A stretch of 64,000 nt of DNA from Legionella qingyii (GTDB lineage: Bacteria > Pseudomonadota > Gammaproteobacteria > Legionellales > Legionellaceae): assembly GCF_003184185.1 (NCBI RefSeq), contig NZ_QHJG01000002.1:173930-237929 (forward strand). Direction: 5' to 3'. Positions 45,818 to 54,979 of this stretch are shown piece after piece. The notes beneath the pieces were generated by a model, which saw nothing but the letters and a program-made list of their open reading frames with translations, had not been told where the DNA came from and ran no database searches. The translations under genes and the position numbers were made by a program. Position 1 is the stretch's first letter. Each line of letters opens with the position of its first letter.

Positions 45818-46603
45818 ATGTGGTATTTAGCAGATAAACCCTTAACAAGTCGTTTGCTTTTGGGGACAGCTGGCTATCCATCACTTGAGGTAATGACTGA
45901 TGCAATTCGAGCTTCCAAAACCAACGTGATTACTGTTTCTTTAAAACGGCAAATGCCTTGTGATATGGGGGGCGATTTATTTTGGCAAACCATACAGTCT
46001 TTGGGTTGCAATATACTTCCTAATACTGCGGGCTGCCGTGACGCACAAACTGCGATTACTACAGCCGAAATGGCACGTGAACTATTTCAAACTTCATGGG
46101 TTAAATTGGAAGTAATTGGTGATGATTACAGTTTACAACCCGATCCTTTTGAATTGTTACATGCTGCCGCCGAATTAGTAAAACGAGGCTTTGAAGTGTT
46201 TCCTTATTGTACGGATGATTTGGTTTTATGTCAGCGTTTAGTGGATTGCGGTTGTCGGATTTTGATGCCTTGGGCCGCACCTATAGGTTCTGGAAAAGGG
46301 CTACTTAATCCTTTTGCTTTGGAGACATTACGCCAACGATTACCGGATGTAACCCTGATTGTCGATGCAGGAATTGGAAAGCCATCTCATGCGACACGCA
46401 TTTTGGAGTTAGGTTTTGATGCGGTCTTGTTGAATAGTGCAGTCGCTTCATCGATTTATCCATTGACTATGGCTGAGGCTTTTTCACATGCTGTCATCGC
46501 AGGACGTTCTGCTTTTGAAGCTGGCCTTATGCCTGAACGAATTACGGCACAATCGTGTACTCCTTTAATCGATACACCGTTTTGGCATCAGGAGATCGCA
46601 TGA
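45818..46603 (+). CDS. thiG: Thiazole synthase ThiG
   Basis: Makes the thiazole phosphate from DXP, iminoglycine and ThiS-thiocarboxylate. The 261 residues have [13 protein letters not shown] at the N-terminus and [16 protein letters not shown], where the Lys forms the Schiff base. [16 protein letters not shown] and [12 protein letters not shown] complete the signature. ATG 45818 follows GGAGGG and lies 4 nt after the thiS stop. Its stop overlaps the next start as ATGATGA. Confidence 0.95.
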   Translation: MWYLADKPLTSRLLLGTAGYPSLEVMTDAIRASKTNVITVSLKRQMPCDMGGDLFWQTIQSLGCNILPNTAGCRDAQTAITTAEMARELFQTSWVKLEVIGDDYSLQPDPFELLHAAAELVKRGFEVFPYCTDDLVLCQRLVDCGCRILMPWAAPIGSGKGLLNPFALETLRQRLPDVTLIVDAGIGKPSHATRILELGFDAVLLNSAVASSIYPLTMAEAFSHAVIAGRSAFEAGLMPERITAQSCTPLIDTPFWHQEIA

Positions 46604-47889
46604 TGAGTACTGTATGGAGCAACATGGGTAATGAAGCAGATAGACAAACACTTCGAGGATTGGGTCTTGAGATGCAATCGCAGCGATTTCTTAAAACTCC
46701 GCCTGCCGCAATTAAAATTGAAACGAGAGTTTCTGCTGACGACATTCAGATTCTCAATCATTATGCGGGACCTGTAGTTTGGGATTTTAGCTTATCCTTA
46801 TCTCAATATGTTGAGGAAAAGAAGAGTAATTTAGGCGCTGGACTTTCTTTTGCCGATGTTTTGGTACTAAATACGCATGAAGCTGAATTTATTTTAAATT
46901 GTCAGGTCAAAACACATCACGCCATGCAAGAAACTGCATATAAACTACTAGCTCTTGGTGCTAAAAGTGTATTTCTCATAGGGCAGCCTATGCACGAGTC
47001 TTCATGGCAGCATGATTATTGGACCAATGGAAGCACTTCATTTTGGCTGACTCAAAATCGTATCTATGATGCAAAATATCCGGAACTTCGTTCGATTTTC
47101 TCCGCAGCAATTACTGGTGCACTGGCTCTTGGTTATTTGCTTGAAGACGCATTAATCATAGCAAAAATGTACGTACATCAGGCAGTACGTCGAGGACAAA
47201 CCAGTGTGTATTACGGTGGTTTTCCAGAAGATGAAACTGATTTACCTTATCTTGCATCTAAACCATTGTATGAAGCGCCACAACCATTTAAGCCATGTCA
47301 CCGATTAGGTCTTTATCCGGTGGTTGATGAATTTTCTTGGGTTGAACGGCTCTTGAATCTTGGAGTAAAAACCATTCAATTACGAATTAAAGAAAAAACA
47401 AACACCCTTGAAGAGGAGATGCGGCAAAGCATTGCTTTGGCTAAAAAACATCGGGCCACATTATTTATAAATGACTACTGGGAAATGGCTTTAAAGTTAA
47501 ATGCAGAAGCAGTGCATTTAGGGCAATCAGATTTGGATACAGCGGATCTTGATGCAATTAGAAAACAAGGGCTTTTGCTGGGAGTAAGTACTCATTGTTA
47601 CTACGAAGTAGCACGAGCGCATGCGCTGTGCCCTTCATATATTGCAATTGGCCCAATTTTTCCGACAACAAGCAAAGAAATGCCTTTTGCAGCTCAAGGC
47701 ATTGAATGCTTACAGCGCTGGAAACGTACGTTAAATTATCCTTTAGTTGCAATAGGAGGAATTAATATCGATCGCATGCCTGATGTGGTGGCTACAGGTG
47801 TTCAAGGCGTTGCCCTTATTTCTGCAATTACCAAAGCAGCCGATCCTCACCAATCTACTCTGAAGCTTTTGAGTTTAATCGAACAATGA
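46600..47889 (+). CDS. thiE: Fusion of degenerate ThiD-like domain and ThiE
   Basis: The 429 residues join two domains. Residues about 1-215 resemble ThiD (HMP-P kinase): [12 protein letters not shown] aligns with its N-terminus, then PAAIKI, and [10 protein letters not shown] aligns with TPNLPEAE. The domain lacks the GSDPSGGAGIQAD nucleotide/HMP motif in full, has lost a segment, and shows LRSIFSAAI where ThiD has the catalytic-Cys motif GTGCTLSAAI. Residues about 225-429 are an intact ThiE (thiamine-phosphate synthase): [41 protein letters not shown] and AIGGI. ThiE activity is expected, while ThiD activity is doubtful, so a separate kinase would be needed. The start at ATG 46600 or 46603 overlaps thiG. 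Confidence 0.87.
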   Translation: MMSTVWSNMGNEADRQTLRGLGLEMQSQRFLKTPPAAIKIETRVSADDIQILNHYAGPVVWDFSLSLSQYVEEKKSNLGAGLSFADVLVLNTHEAEFILNCQVKTHHAMQETAYKLLALGAKSVFLIGQPMHESSWQHDYWTNGSTSFWLTQNRIYDAKYPELRSIFSAAITGALALGYLLEDALIIAKMYVHQAVRRGQTSVYYGGFPEDETDLPYLASKPLYEAPQPFKPCHRLGLYPVVDEFSWVERLLNLGVKTIQLRIKEKTNTLEEEMRQSIALAKKHRATLFINDYWEMALKLNAEAVHLGQSDLDTADLDAIRKQGLLLGVSTHCYYEVARAHALCPSYIAIGPIFPTTSKEMPFAAQGIECLQRWKRTLNYPLVAIGGINIDRMPDVVATGVQGVALISAITKAADPHQSTLKLLSLIEQ

Positions 47890-47899
47890 GAGGCTAAAC

Positions 47900-48994
47900 A
47901 TGTTTTCGTCATCCGAATTAAAACGTTATGCACAGCAAATTAGATTAGAAGAGATAGGCGTTCATGGACAAAAAAAACTCCAAAAATCTCGTGTATTGTG
48001 TGTTGGGGCGGGAGGAATCGGGGCAACTTTACTTCCATACCTAGCAGGGGCAGGGGTCGGGACTTTAGGGATAATCGATGATGATTTTATCGAAGAAAGT
48101 AATTTACATCGGCAAATACTTTATCAAGAAAAGGATATCTATCACCTAAAAGCGACCACTGCAAAAATGAAATTACAGGGCTTGAATTCAAACATTAACA
48201 TTCAGGTATATGAGGCTCGTTTAAATAATGAGAATGCTGAAGATATCATCGCGCAATATGATCTTGTTGCCGACTGCTCGGATAATTTTTACACTCGTTA
48301 CTTGACCCATGGGATTTGCTATCGCTTGGAAAAGCCTTATGTTTATGCCAGTGCTTACCAATTTCAAGGTCATTGCTCGCTGTTCTATGGTAAAGACAAT
48401 CCATGTTTACACTGTTTGTTTCCCGTGATTCCTGATTCATTTGCAAATTGTCAGAATGGTGGTGTGTTAGGGACTCTCCCGGGTTTACTAGGGATCGTGC
48501 AAGCGACAGAAATTATCAAATGGATTACTCAAAGTGGTGTTTCTCTGTTGAATCGCTTGCTTTGTATCGATTTTTTATCAATGGAAATGAAAAATATTCA
48601 TTTGGTAAAAAATGAGGAATGTTCCTTCTGTGTGTCTGGCCAAACCGTAGAGAAAAATATTTTTACTCAAAGTGTACCATCCGATGAGATGCAATCTTTT
48701 GCAGTATTAGCAGATGCTTTACCAAGCTTTTTGCAAAATAATCCCGACGCATTATTGTTGGATGTAAGAACAGTTACAGAACATAATATGAATAACTTGG
48801 GCGGGACATTAATTCCACTGTCTGAATTGCCTGACCGCTTTAATGAATTAAATCCGTTACAAACCACCCTTATTTATTGTCAGTCAGGTCAAAGAAGTCA
48901 GCGAGCTTTGATATTATTAAGACAAGCTGGGTTTCGTACTGTTTATCATTTGGCTAATGGACTGGATTCAGTGATATCAAATAGGTCATTATAA
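47900..48994 (+). CDS. thiF: ThiF-type E1-like adenylyltransferase fused to rhodanese
   Basis: Adenylates the ThiS C-terminus so sulfur can be loaded. The 364 residues contain the E1 fold: YAQQIRLEEIGVHGQKKL, nucleotide motif CVGAGGIGATLLPYL (about 34-48), IIDDDFIEESNLHRQ, zinc pairs CLHC and CSFC, and Cys in FANCQNGGVLGTLPG. From about residue 265 a rhodanese domain follows, with LLDVRTVTEHNM and the active-site loop CQSGQRS. The rhodanese probably supplies the persulfide sulfur in cis. This domain order resembles MoeB/MOCS3-like proteins; the thi context argues for ThiF. Last gene of the operon. Confidence 0.9.
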   Translation: MFSSSELKRYAQQIRLEEIGVHGQKKLQKSRVLCVGAGGIGATLLPYLAGAGVGTLGIIDDDFIEESNLHRQILYQEKDIYHLKATTAKMKLQGLNSNINIQVYEARLNNENAEDIIAQYDLVADCSDNFYTRYLTHGICYRLEKPYVYASAYQFQGHCSLFYGKDNPCLHCLFPVIPDSFANCQNGGVLGTLPGLLGIVQATEIIKWITQSGVSLLNRLLCIDFLSMEMKNIHLVKNEECSFCVSGQTVEKNIFTQSVPSDEMQSFAVLADALPSFLQNNPDALLLDVRTVTEHNMNNLGGTLIPLSELPDRFNELNPLQTTLIYCQSGQRSQRALILLRQAGFRTVYHLANGLDSVISNRSL

Positions 48995-49180
48995 ATAAAG
49001 AATAAAGCGCTTAATTTTGTTCATTTGAATTCCCTTTTAAATCCTTCCAGAAAATTATAGTTCTAAATAAAAACTACTATTGTGAAAAACTGTTTTAATT
49101 TCCTCGTTGATTCATTTACCTTAAGGGCAATTCGCTATATGATGTCACGCGATTATCAATAGTAGATTATAGGAGACAAT

Positions 49181-49516
49181 ATGAGTTTTTTTATTAGCGA
49201 TGCTCTAGCTGCAGCGGGGACTACAGCAGCGCCTCAAGGAGATGGAACTTTTTCGCTCATTATGATCGCCGCAATTTTTGTGTTGTTCTACTTTATGCTT
49301 ATAAGACCCCAAAACAAAAGAGCAAAGGAACATCGTGATTTAATAAGCCGTTTAAAGAAAGGTGATGAGATTATTACCTCAGGAGGTATATTAGCTAAAG
49401 TAGTTAGTCTGGATGAGCAATACATCAAAATCAGTCTTGCCGAAGGTGTAGAGATTAATATACAAAGAGGTGCAGTGAGCACTGTTTTGCCGAAAGGCAC
49501 TTTAAAATCGCTTTAA
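49181..49516 (+). CDS. yajC: Sec translocase accessory subunit YajC
   Basis: Small inner-membrane partner of SecDF. The 111 residues have one helix (FSLIMIAAIFVLFYFMLI, about 27-44) followed by the family motif RPQNKRAKEHRDLISRLKKGDEIITSGG (in part: RPQNKRAKEH, LKKGDEIITSGG). AGGAGA precedes the ATG. It heads yajC-secD-secF, and its usual upstream partner tgt is separated from it by the thiamine cluster. Confidence 0.96.
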   Translation: MSFFISDALAAAGTTAAPQGDGTFSLIMIAAIFVLFYFMLIRPQNKRAKEHRDLISRLKKGDEIITSGGILAKVVSLDEQYIKISLAEGVEINIQRGAVSTVLPKGTLKSL

Positions 49517-49534
49517 GAAAGTCAGGACACGGAA

Positions 49535-51391
49535 ATGCAAAATAAATATCCTTTATGGAAAAACCTGATGCTGATTATTATTGCAGTGGTTGGGTTTATT
49601 TACGCTATACCTAATTTGTATACAGAGAATCCTGTAGTACAGATTTCGTCTGAAACACCTGTGGATTATGATGAATTAAAAAACCAGGTAGAAGGTATCT
49701 TAAAGAAAGATAATCTATCTTATAAATCAGTCATCACTCAAAATGAATCTGTTGAAGTCGTTTTTTCATCAACTGATTCACAGTTGTTAGCTCGCGATAC
49801 CATCAAAAATGCTTTGGGATCTCAATATACTGTGGCCTTGAATTTAGCTCCATCTACACCAAGATGGTTGGATTCTATTCGTGCGGCTCCAATGAAACAA
49901 GGTCTTGATTTACGTGGAGGGGTACACTTTCTATTAGAGGTTGATGTGGAAAGTGTGATTAGCCGTCGTTATGAAGGGGTAATGAAAAATATTAGTCAAG
50001 AATTACGCGAGCTTGGCATTCGTTATATCGGCATTCGTTATGTAGCAGATAAAGGTGTTGACTTACATTTCCGTGATAGTGAATCAATGAATAATGCCTA
50101 TTCGGGCTTAAAGGAAAAAATGCCTGATCTCGTTTTTGTAAAAGGCAAAACGGGCAATCAAATAATAGGTTCGATTTCACCAGTCGAGTTAAACAGTACC
50201 CGTCAAAATACCATTGAACAAACAATGAGTATTTTACGAAATCGAGTTAATGAGTTAGGAGTTGGTGAAGCTGTTGTGCAACAACAGGGAGCAACCCGTG
50301 TTGCCGTAGATTTGCCTGGAATTCAAGATGCAGCACGTGCGAAGCAAATTCTTGGTGGAACTGCAACGTTGCAATTCTATATGGTGGATCAGGATAATGA
50401 TCCTCAAATTGCGAAACAAACTGGGGCTATTCCTGTCAATGATAAATTACTGGTGATGGATGGACGTCCTATTCTGTTAAAAAGACAAGTGGTATTGAGT
50501 GGTGATTCAATTACCTCAGCCGTTTCCAGTTATGATCAGCAATCAGCTACCCCAGCAGTACAAATACAGCTTGGTGGGGGCGGTGAAAGTTTGTTTACCA
50601 AAGTAACTCGAGAGAATATTGGTAAACGTATGGCCATTGTTTATGTTGAAACAAAAAATTCCATACAAACTGTAAATGGAGTGGAAAAAAGAGTTACTCA
50701 TAGAGAAGAGCGTGTTATTAGTGCTCCAGTAATTCAAAATGCTTTGGGTAATAATTTCCAGATTACTGGCCTTACTGACAGTAAAGAAGCAAGTAACCTG
50801 GCTTTATTGCTTCGAGCAGGTGCTTTGCCTGCTGCGATCTACCCAATAGAAGAACGCACCGTAGGACCCACTTTAGGTAAGGAAAATATTCGTAGAGGTA
50901 TTATTTCATTAGAAGTTGGCATGGGCTTAATTCTAGTCTTAATGCTGGTTTATTACCGCCTTTTTGGTCTTATCGCTGATATTGCGCTGATGCTTAACTT
51001 GGTTTTACTTTGTGCATTACTGTCTGTGATCGATGCAACTTTAACCCTTCCAGGTATTGCAGGGATTGTATTGACGGTGGGTATGGCGGTGGATGCCAAC
51101 GTACTGATTTATGAGCGTATTCGTGAAGAGTTACGGCATGGATTATCACCCCAGGCTGCAATTAATGCAGGATATGAGCGTGCATTTTCTACCATTCTTG
51201 ACGCGAACGTAACTACCCTAATCGTAGCTATTATCTTGTTTGCTGTGGGTACAGGACCTGTGCGTGGATTTGCTGTAACGCTTTCTTTAGGATTGCTGAC
51301 CTCCATGTTAACCGGCATCACTTACACCCGAGGGATTGTAAATTGGTATTATGGCGGTAGGGCTGTTAAGAAATTATCTATTGGTATTTAA
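49535..51391 (+). CDS. secD: Protein translocase subunit SecD
   Basis: Uses the proton gradient to pull exported proteins out of the Sec channel. The 618 residues have an N-terminal membrane helix, the P1 periplasmic domain with GLDLRGGVHFLLEVD (about 125-139), and the second part with a repeat of NRVNELGVGEAVVQQQG. Five C-terminal helices include GIVLTVGMAVDANVLIYERIREE (in part: GMAVDANVLIYERIREE). It lies 18 nt after yajC and 12 nt before secF. Confidence 0.97.
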   Translation: MQNKYPLWKNLMLIIIAVVGFIYAIPNLYTENPVVQISSETPVDYDELKNQVEGILKKDNLSYKSVITQNESVEVVFSSTDSQLLARDTIKNALGSQYTVALNLAPSTPRWLDSIRAAPMKQGLDLRGGVHFLLEVDVESVISRRYEGVMKNISQELRELGIRYIGIRYVADKGVDLHFRDSESMNNAYSGLKEKMPDLVFVKGKTGNQIIGSISPVELNSTRQNTIEQTMSILRNRVNELGVGEAVVQQQGATRVAVDLPGIQDAARAKQILGGTATLQFYMVDQDNDPQIAKQTGAIPVNDKLLVMDGRPILLKRQVVLSGDSITSAVSSYDQQSATPAVQIQLGGGGESLFTKVTRENIGKRMAIVYVETKNSIQTVNGVEKRVTHREERVISAPVIQNALGNNFQITGLTDSKEASNLALLLRAGALPAAIYPIEERTVGPTLGKENIRRGIISLEVGMGLILVLMLVYYRLFGLIADIALMLNLVLLCALLSVIDATLTLPGIAGIVLTVGMAVDANVLIYERIREELRHGLSPQAAINAGYERAFSTILDANVTTLIVAIILFAVGTGPVRGFAVTLSLGLLTSMLTGITYTRGIVNWYYGGRAVKKLSIGI

Positions 51392-51403
51392 GGCGAGGCT
51401 CAG

Positions 51404-52321
51404 ATGGAATTTTTTAATCCAAATTCAAATGTGGACTTTATGGGTGCTCGTCGTTGGACGGCGATATTCTCTATGTTGATCTTTGTGCTTTCTATAGGTG
51501 CTTTAGCGATTCATGGTTTGAAGTGGGGACTTGATTTTACGGGTGGAACTCAAATTGAAGTTTCTTATTCTTCAGCTGCAGACTTACCTTCAATCAGGGA
51601 AAGTTTGAGTAAGGCAGGATTTAAAGAAGCTCAGGTTGTGAGTTACGGTACTTCCAAAGATGTATTAATTAGTATTGCTCCTCGAGAGGATAAAGAGCAG
51701 GCTCGCTTGGTTGATCAGGTTATGAGTGCTCTTCCTGGTGCTGCAAAACAAAGGGTGGATATTGTTGGGCCACAAGTAGGGCAAGAGTTAGCGACTAAAG
51801 GAGCCCTGGCTGTTGTTGTTTCTTTGTTAGCAACGATGATTTATATTGCCATGCGCTTTGAATATCGACTTGCAGTGAGCTCTGCTGTTGCTTTAGTCCA
51901 TGACCCTGTATTGATATTAGGTATTTTTGCCTTTTTTGGTATTGAGTTTGATCTTAAAGCATTGGCAGGCTTATTGGCAGTCATTGGTTACTCTCTAAAT
52001 GATACCATTGTAGTTTTTGATAGAGTACGCGAGAATTTTGTGAAGATTCGTCGTGCCAGCTCTATAGAAATTATGAATATTTCGATTAACCAAACTTTAT
52101 CACGTACCATCATGACATCGATGTTGACGCTTTTTGTGGTGGTTGCTCTGTTTATCTATGGAGGTGAGGCCATTCATGGATTTTCTCTGGCATTGATCAT
52201 TGGTATTCTGATAGGTACTTACTCTTCTATCTATGTTGCAGGAGCTTTAGCAGTGGCAATGGGGCTTGATAGAAAAGATTTTATGCCCAGTCAACGCAAA
52301 GAGGTTGATAATCGCCCTTAA
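51404..52321 (+). CDS. secF: Protein translocase subunit SecF
   Basis: Forms the SecDF complex. The 305 residues show GLKWGLDFTGGTQIEV (about 38-53), the RND-type membrane region and GLLAVIGYSLNDTIVVFDRVREN (in part: GYSLNDTIVVFDRVREN). Signature and length are normal. It ends the yajC-secD-secF operon, and a palindromic repeat follows that may act as terminator. Confidence 0.97.
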   Translation: MEFFNPNSNVDFMGARRWTAIFSMLIFVLSIGALAIHGLKWGLDFTGGTQIEVSYSSAADLPSIRESLSKAGFKEAQVVSYGTSKDVLISIAPREDKEQARLVDQVMSALPGAAKQRVDIVGPQVGQELATKGALAVVVSLLATMIYIAMRFEYRLAVSSAVALVHDPVLILGIFAFFGIEFDLKALAGLLAVIGYSLNDTIVVFDRVRENFVKIRRASSIEIMNISINQTLSRTIMTSMLTLFVVVALFIYGGEAIHGFSLALIIGILIGTYSSIYVAGALAVAMGLDRKDFMPSQRKEVDNRP

Positions 52322-52327
52322 TATGTA

Positions 52328-52396
52328 CAGCGGAACCCGAAGATAGGCTCGAAATTACTTGCTTTTAAACCTGGGTTCCGCTGCGCTGCACCCAGG
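52328..52396. repeat. Dispersed palindrome / terminator after secF
   Basis: CAGCGGAACCC (52328-52338) is perfectly complementary to GGGTTCCGCTG (52373-52383). A competing stem forms between CCTGGGT (52370-52376) and ACCCAGG (52390-52396). It is the clearest member of the TAGCCTGGGTGCAGCG...GGAACCCAGG family in the window and lies 7 nt after secF. Confidence 0.65.
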
Positions 52397-52485
52397 CTAA
52401 ATAGGAAATGCAATTTTATTGAATCAATATGTATGTTTTTCCTACTCTTAACTCAAATTTCCATTTTGTCATCAACGGCAATAGT

Positions 52486-53775
52486 TTATACCAGAGAGAA
52501 TGAATCTCCCAGTTCCTCCTCTTCTTCTTTTTTCTGAGTTTTCTTTGCATCATTTTCTTGCTGGACTCCAGTTGATTCGGGCGTTTGAGTGGAGCTGTTT
52601 TCCAATTGTTTCTTTAGCTCTTCAATAACTTCACGAGGGATTTGCATGGGGTTTTCACTGTCGTTTACCTCTTCTCCCTCAATGTGAATTTCACCTTCTT
52701 CAGTTATTTCAAGAATTTTTTTAGTACAACCTTCCGGTAGAGAGTTCTCAGCAACCCATTGAATAGGAATGCCTGCAATGATTATAGCGCCATCAACAAT
52801 GCGTATGCCATCAATTGGAGCAAGTTCGGGTTTTTTACTGTAGTGATGATTTATAAGAGAACAAATAGACCAGAGTAAGTTATATGCCGCATCAAAAGGA
52901 AATCCTATTCCTATCCCTACACCTTGCCCCAGGTATCTTCCTGCTGTTCCCATAAGATGAGCCAAACTGATTGTACAAAAAGATGTAAAAAGCTTTGTTG
53001 CAATTACAGGTGCAAAGAGGGCAACTCCTGTTGTTCCTGCAGGACTGAAAATTAATAAGGTGCTTCCAACCAGAGCCGTTAGTTGAACCCGAGGGGATAT
53101 GGCTGTGGTCGAATTAGTCGCGCCTTCGGCTAATACGACACCTACAGTGGCTCCAACATAGGCAAAAGCGGCGCCGAATAAAGGTTGTGTAATTGAGATG
53201 ACGGGGAAGTTTGTGATTTGATCTTGTGCTTCTTTTTTATGACATATCTCATTTAAAAAATCTGCGAATTGTTTCCATTCTTTTTCAGTAAATGGCCTAA
53301 GCCCATCCTTTTCGAGAACCAGATTAGCATGCTCCAGAGCATGTGGCGTTTTAATAAGTCGCTCTGCAGTTAAATAACATGTTTCTTTATCTTCCTCATC
53401 CAGAAAATTCTCGGCAGTTATTCCTAAATTATCCTCAGTGAGTCGATATAAAGCAGAATTACGTTTGGAATTCCCAATTTGGGATTGCACATATAAACAT
53501 GCAGCAATCATAAATCGTGCTGCAATGATATATACTTGACGTTGTGCGGGGGTTTTAATGTCTTGTTCATGTAGCAAATGGATTTTAAGAACCGCTTTGA
53601 TTTTTTCCAAGAATGAAACCTGTTTGTTTCTACTGACAACATCGGTTCCTCCAAAAAAAATAGGTTTTCCTATCATCGAAGGTTTTTCATTTAAATCAAC
53701 ATGTTTTTCTGCTTCATAATCTTTACGTAGATTATCGAATTTTGCGATACATCCTGGTGTAAGAATAAAGTGCAT
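52486..53775 (-). CDS. Unknown 429-residue protein, candidate Dot/Icm effector
   Basis: I do not recognise the family. Residues 1-190 are mainly alpha-helical and polar. Residues about 190-310 contain several hydrophobic segments (FGAAFAYVGATVGVVLAEG; VQLTALVGSTLLIFSPAGTTG; a Gly-rich GQGVGIGIGFPFDAAYNLLW). The rest is acidic. The C-terminus KKEEEEELGDSFSLV is a textbook-style E-block ending in small hydrophobic residues, as found in many Dot/Icm substrates. The gene is monocistronic, convergent on secF and divergent from the UbiA gene across a 289-bp gap. Membrane-active effector is a reasonable inference, with no direct evidence. Confidence 0.68.
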   Translation of the reverse strand: MHFILTPGCIAKFDNLRKDYEAEKHVDLNEKPSMIGKPIFFGGTDVVSRNKQVSFLEKIKAVLKIHLLHEQDIKTPAQRQVYIIAARFMIAACLYVQSQIGNSKRNSALYRLTEDNLGITAENFLDEEDKETCYLTAERLIKTPHALEHANLVLEKDGLRPFTEKEWKQFADFLNEICHKKEAQDQITNFPVISITQPLFGAAFAYVGATVGVVLAEGATNSTTAISPRVQLTALVGSTLLIFSPAGTTGVALFAPVIATKLFTSFCTISLAHLMGTAGRYLGQGVGIGIGFPFDAAYNLLWSICSLINHHYSKKPELAPIDGIRIVDGAIIIAGIPIQWVAENSLPEGCTKKILEITEEGEIHIEGEEVNDSENPMQIPREVIEELKKQLENSSTQTPESTGVQQENDAKKTQKKEEEEELGDSFSLV

Positions 53776-54024
53776 GATGTCCCCCGTCCGTTGGCATTCT
53801 TGGTATGTACTATATGCGTGTAATTCCTTTTGTATATTTTATCTTACTTCGTAATTGTATAAATGCAATGTTATTTGATTACTATTTACTAAATTGCTTC
53901 AATATGTTGAAAGTTTATATTTTATTTAATGATTAAGCTTTTGAAATGATGCATTTTTTCAGGATTATGATACTTTTACTTATTGACTATAGTTATAGTG
54001 TAATTGCTAGGTATGTACGTCGTG

Positions 54025-54043
54025 TAACTTCAGTACTGAGTTA
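54025..54043. promoter_or_regulatory. Palindrome in the UbiA gene promoter region
   Basis: TAACTTCAGTACTGAGTTA is almost fully self-complementary around CAGTACTG. It lies 22 nt upstream of the first possible start of the UbiA gene, where a regulator dimer could bind. No known operator is matched. Confidence 0.3.
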
Positions 54044-54064
54044 TGCTACTACGTAGTTGCCCCT

Positions 54065-54979
54065 ATGTGTATTTTTACCGGAACAGAGAAGGTGATTGAA
54101 TTGATAAATGATATAAAAAAAGTGAGTGTCATGGAAAGGCTGAAACATTTATTTTTGCTTCTTCGTGTATCCCATTGGTCCAAAGCAGTCTTTGTGATGT
54201 TGGGATTTTGTTATACACCTACTCCTGGATATTTTATACCTGCTTTACTCGCTTCTTTAGCTTTTTGCCTGATTTCGAGTGCCATATACATTTATAACGA
54301 CATTGAAGACAGAACAGAAGACAGCTTGCATCCTCACAAACGACATAGGCCAATAGCAAGTGGAAGTGTTTCTGTGGTCGAAGCGATTTTTATGTTGTTT
54401 TTATTGTTACTCACTGGACTCACTTTAGGTTGGTTAATTTCTAAAAAACTGGCAATTATACTCTGTATTTATTTAGTAATTAATGTTGCCTACAACCATC
54501 TTTTCAAATTGATTCCTATTGTTGATGTGCTTTGCATTGCTGCAGGATTTATGCTGCGCGTATTAGCAGGGACGTTGGGTATAGGTTTGCCTATTTCTAT
54601 TTGGTTAATTGTTACAGCAACCTTGCTTAGCCTCTTTATTGCTTTAAACAAACGAAGGATGGAAATGCAATTAGGTCTAAAGCATGCGACACGAAAAGTA
54701 TTGAAGAAGTATAATCCTCTAATGCTTCATTGGCTGATTCTTGTAATTGGTGTCAGCAGTTTCCTTACTTACGTTTTCTATATTATATACGCTCGTGATG
54801 AATCGTTTTACTTTATGTTGACAGTTCCATTTGCTGCAATTGCATTGTGGCGTTTTGCCTGGCTTGCAACGCAAAATATTGAAAATGATGATCCTGTTAT
54901 TGTTTTTTTAAGCGATCGATTATCACGAATAAATCTTTGGTGTTTTGTAGTTTTAACCTTTATGGCTTTGGCTCAATGA
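54065..54979 (+). CDS. UbiA family prenyltransferase, decaprenyl-phosphate phosphoribosyltransferase type
   Basis: Membrane prenyltransferase with about nine helices. The Asp-rich motif NDIEDRTEDSLHPHKRHRPI (about 79-98) and the second motif LIPIVDVLCIAAGFMLRVLAG (in part: PIVDVLCIAAGFMLR) match DPPR synthase, which joins PRPP and polyprenyl phosphate in the arabinose pathway of mycobacteria. They fit this better than UbiA of ubiquinone synthesis. The start is uncertain: ATG 54065 has no ribosome-binding site, and ATG 54131 (MERLKHLFLLLRVSHWSK) matches where homologues begin. Its stop overlaps the next gene as ATGA, so the two work together. Confidence 0.85.
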   Translation: MCIFTGTEKVIELINDIKKVSVMERLKHLFLLLRVSHWSKAVFVMLGFCYTPTPGYFIPALLASLAFCLISSAIYIYNDIEDRTEDSLHPHKRHRPIASGSVSVVEAIFMLFLLLLTGLTLGWLISKKLAIILCIYLVINVAYNHLFKLIPIVDVLCIAAGFMLRVLAGTLGIGLPISIWLIVTATLLSLFIALNKRRMEMQLGLKHATRKVLKKYNPLMLHWLILVIGVSSFLTYVFYIIYARDESFYFMLTVPFAAIALWRFAWLATQNIENDDPVIVFLSDRLSRINLWCFVVLTFMALAQ

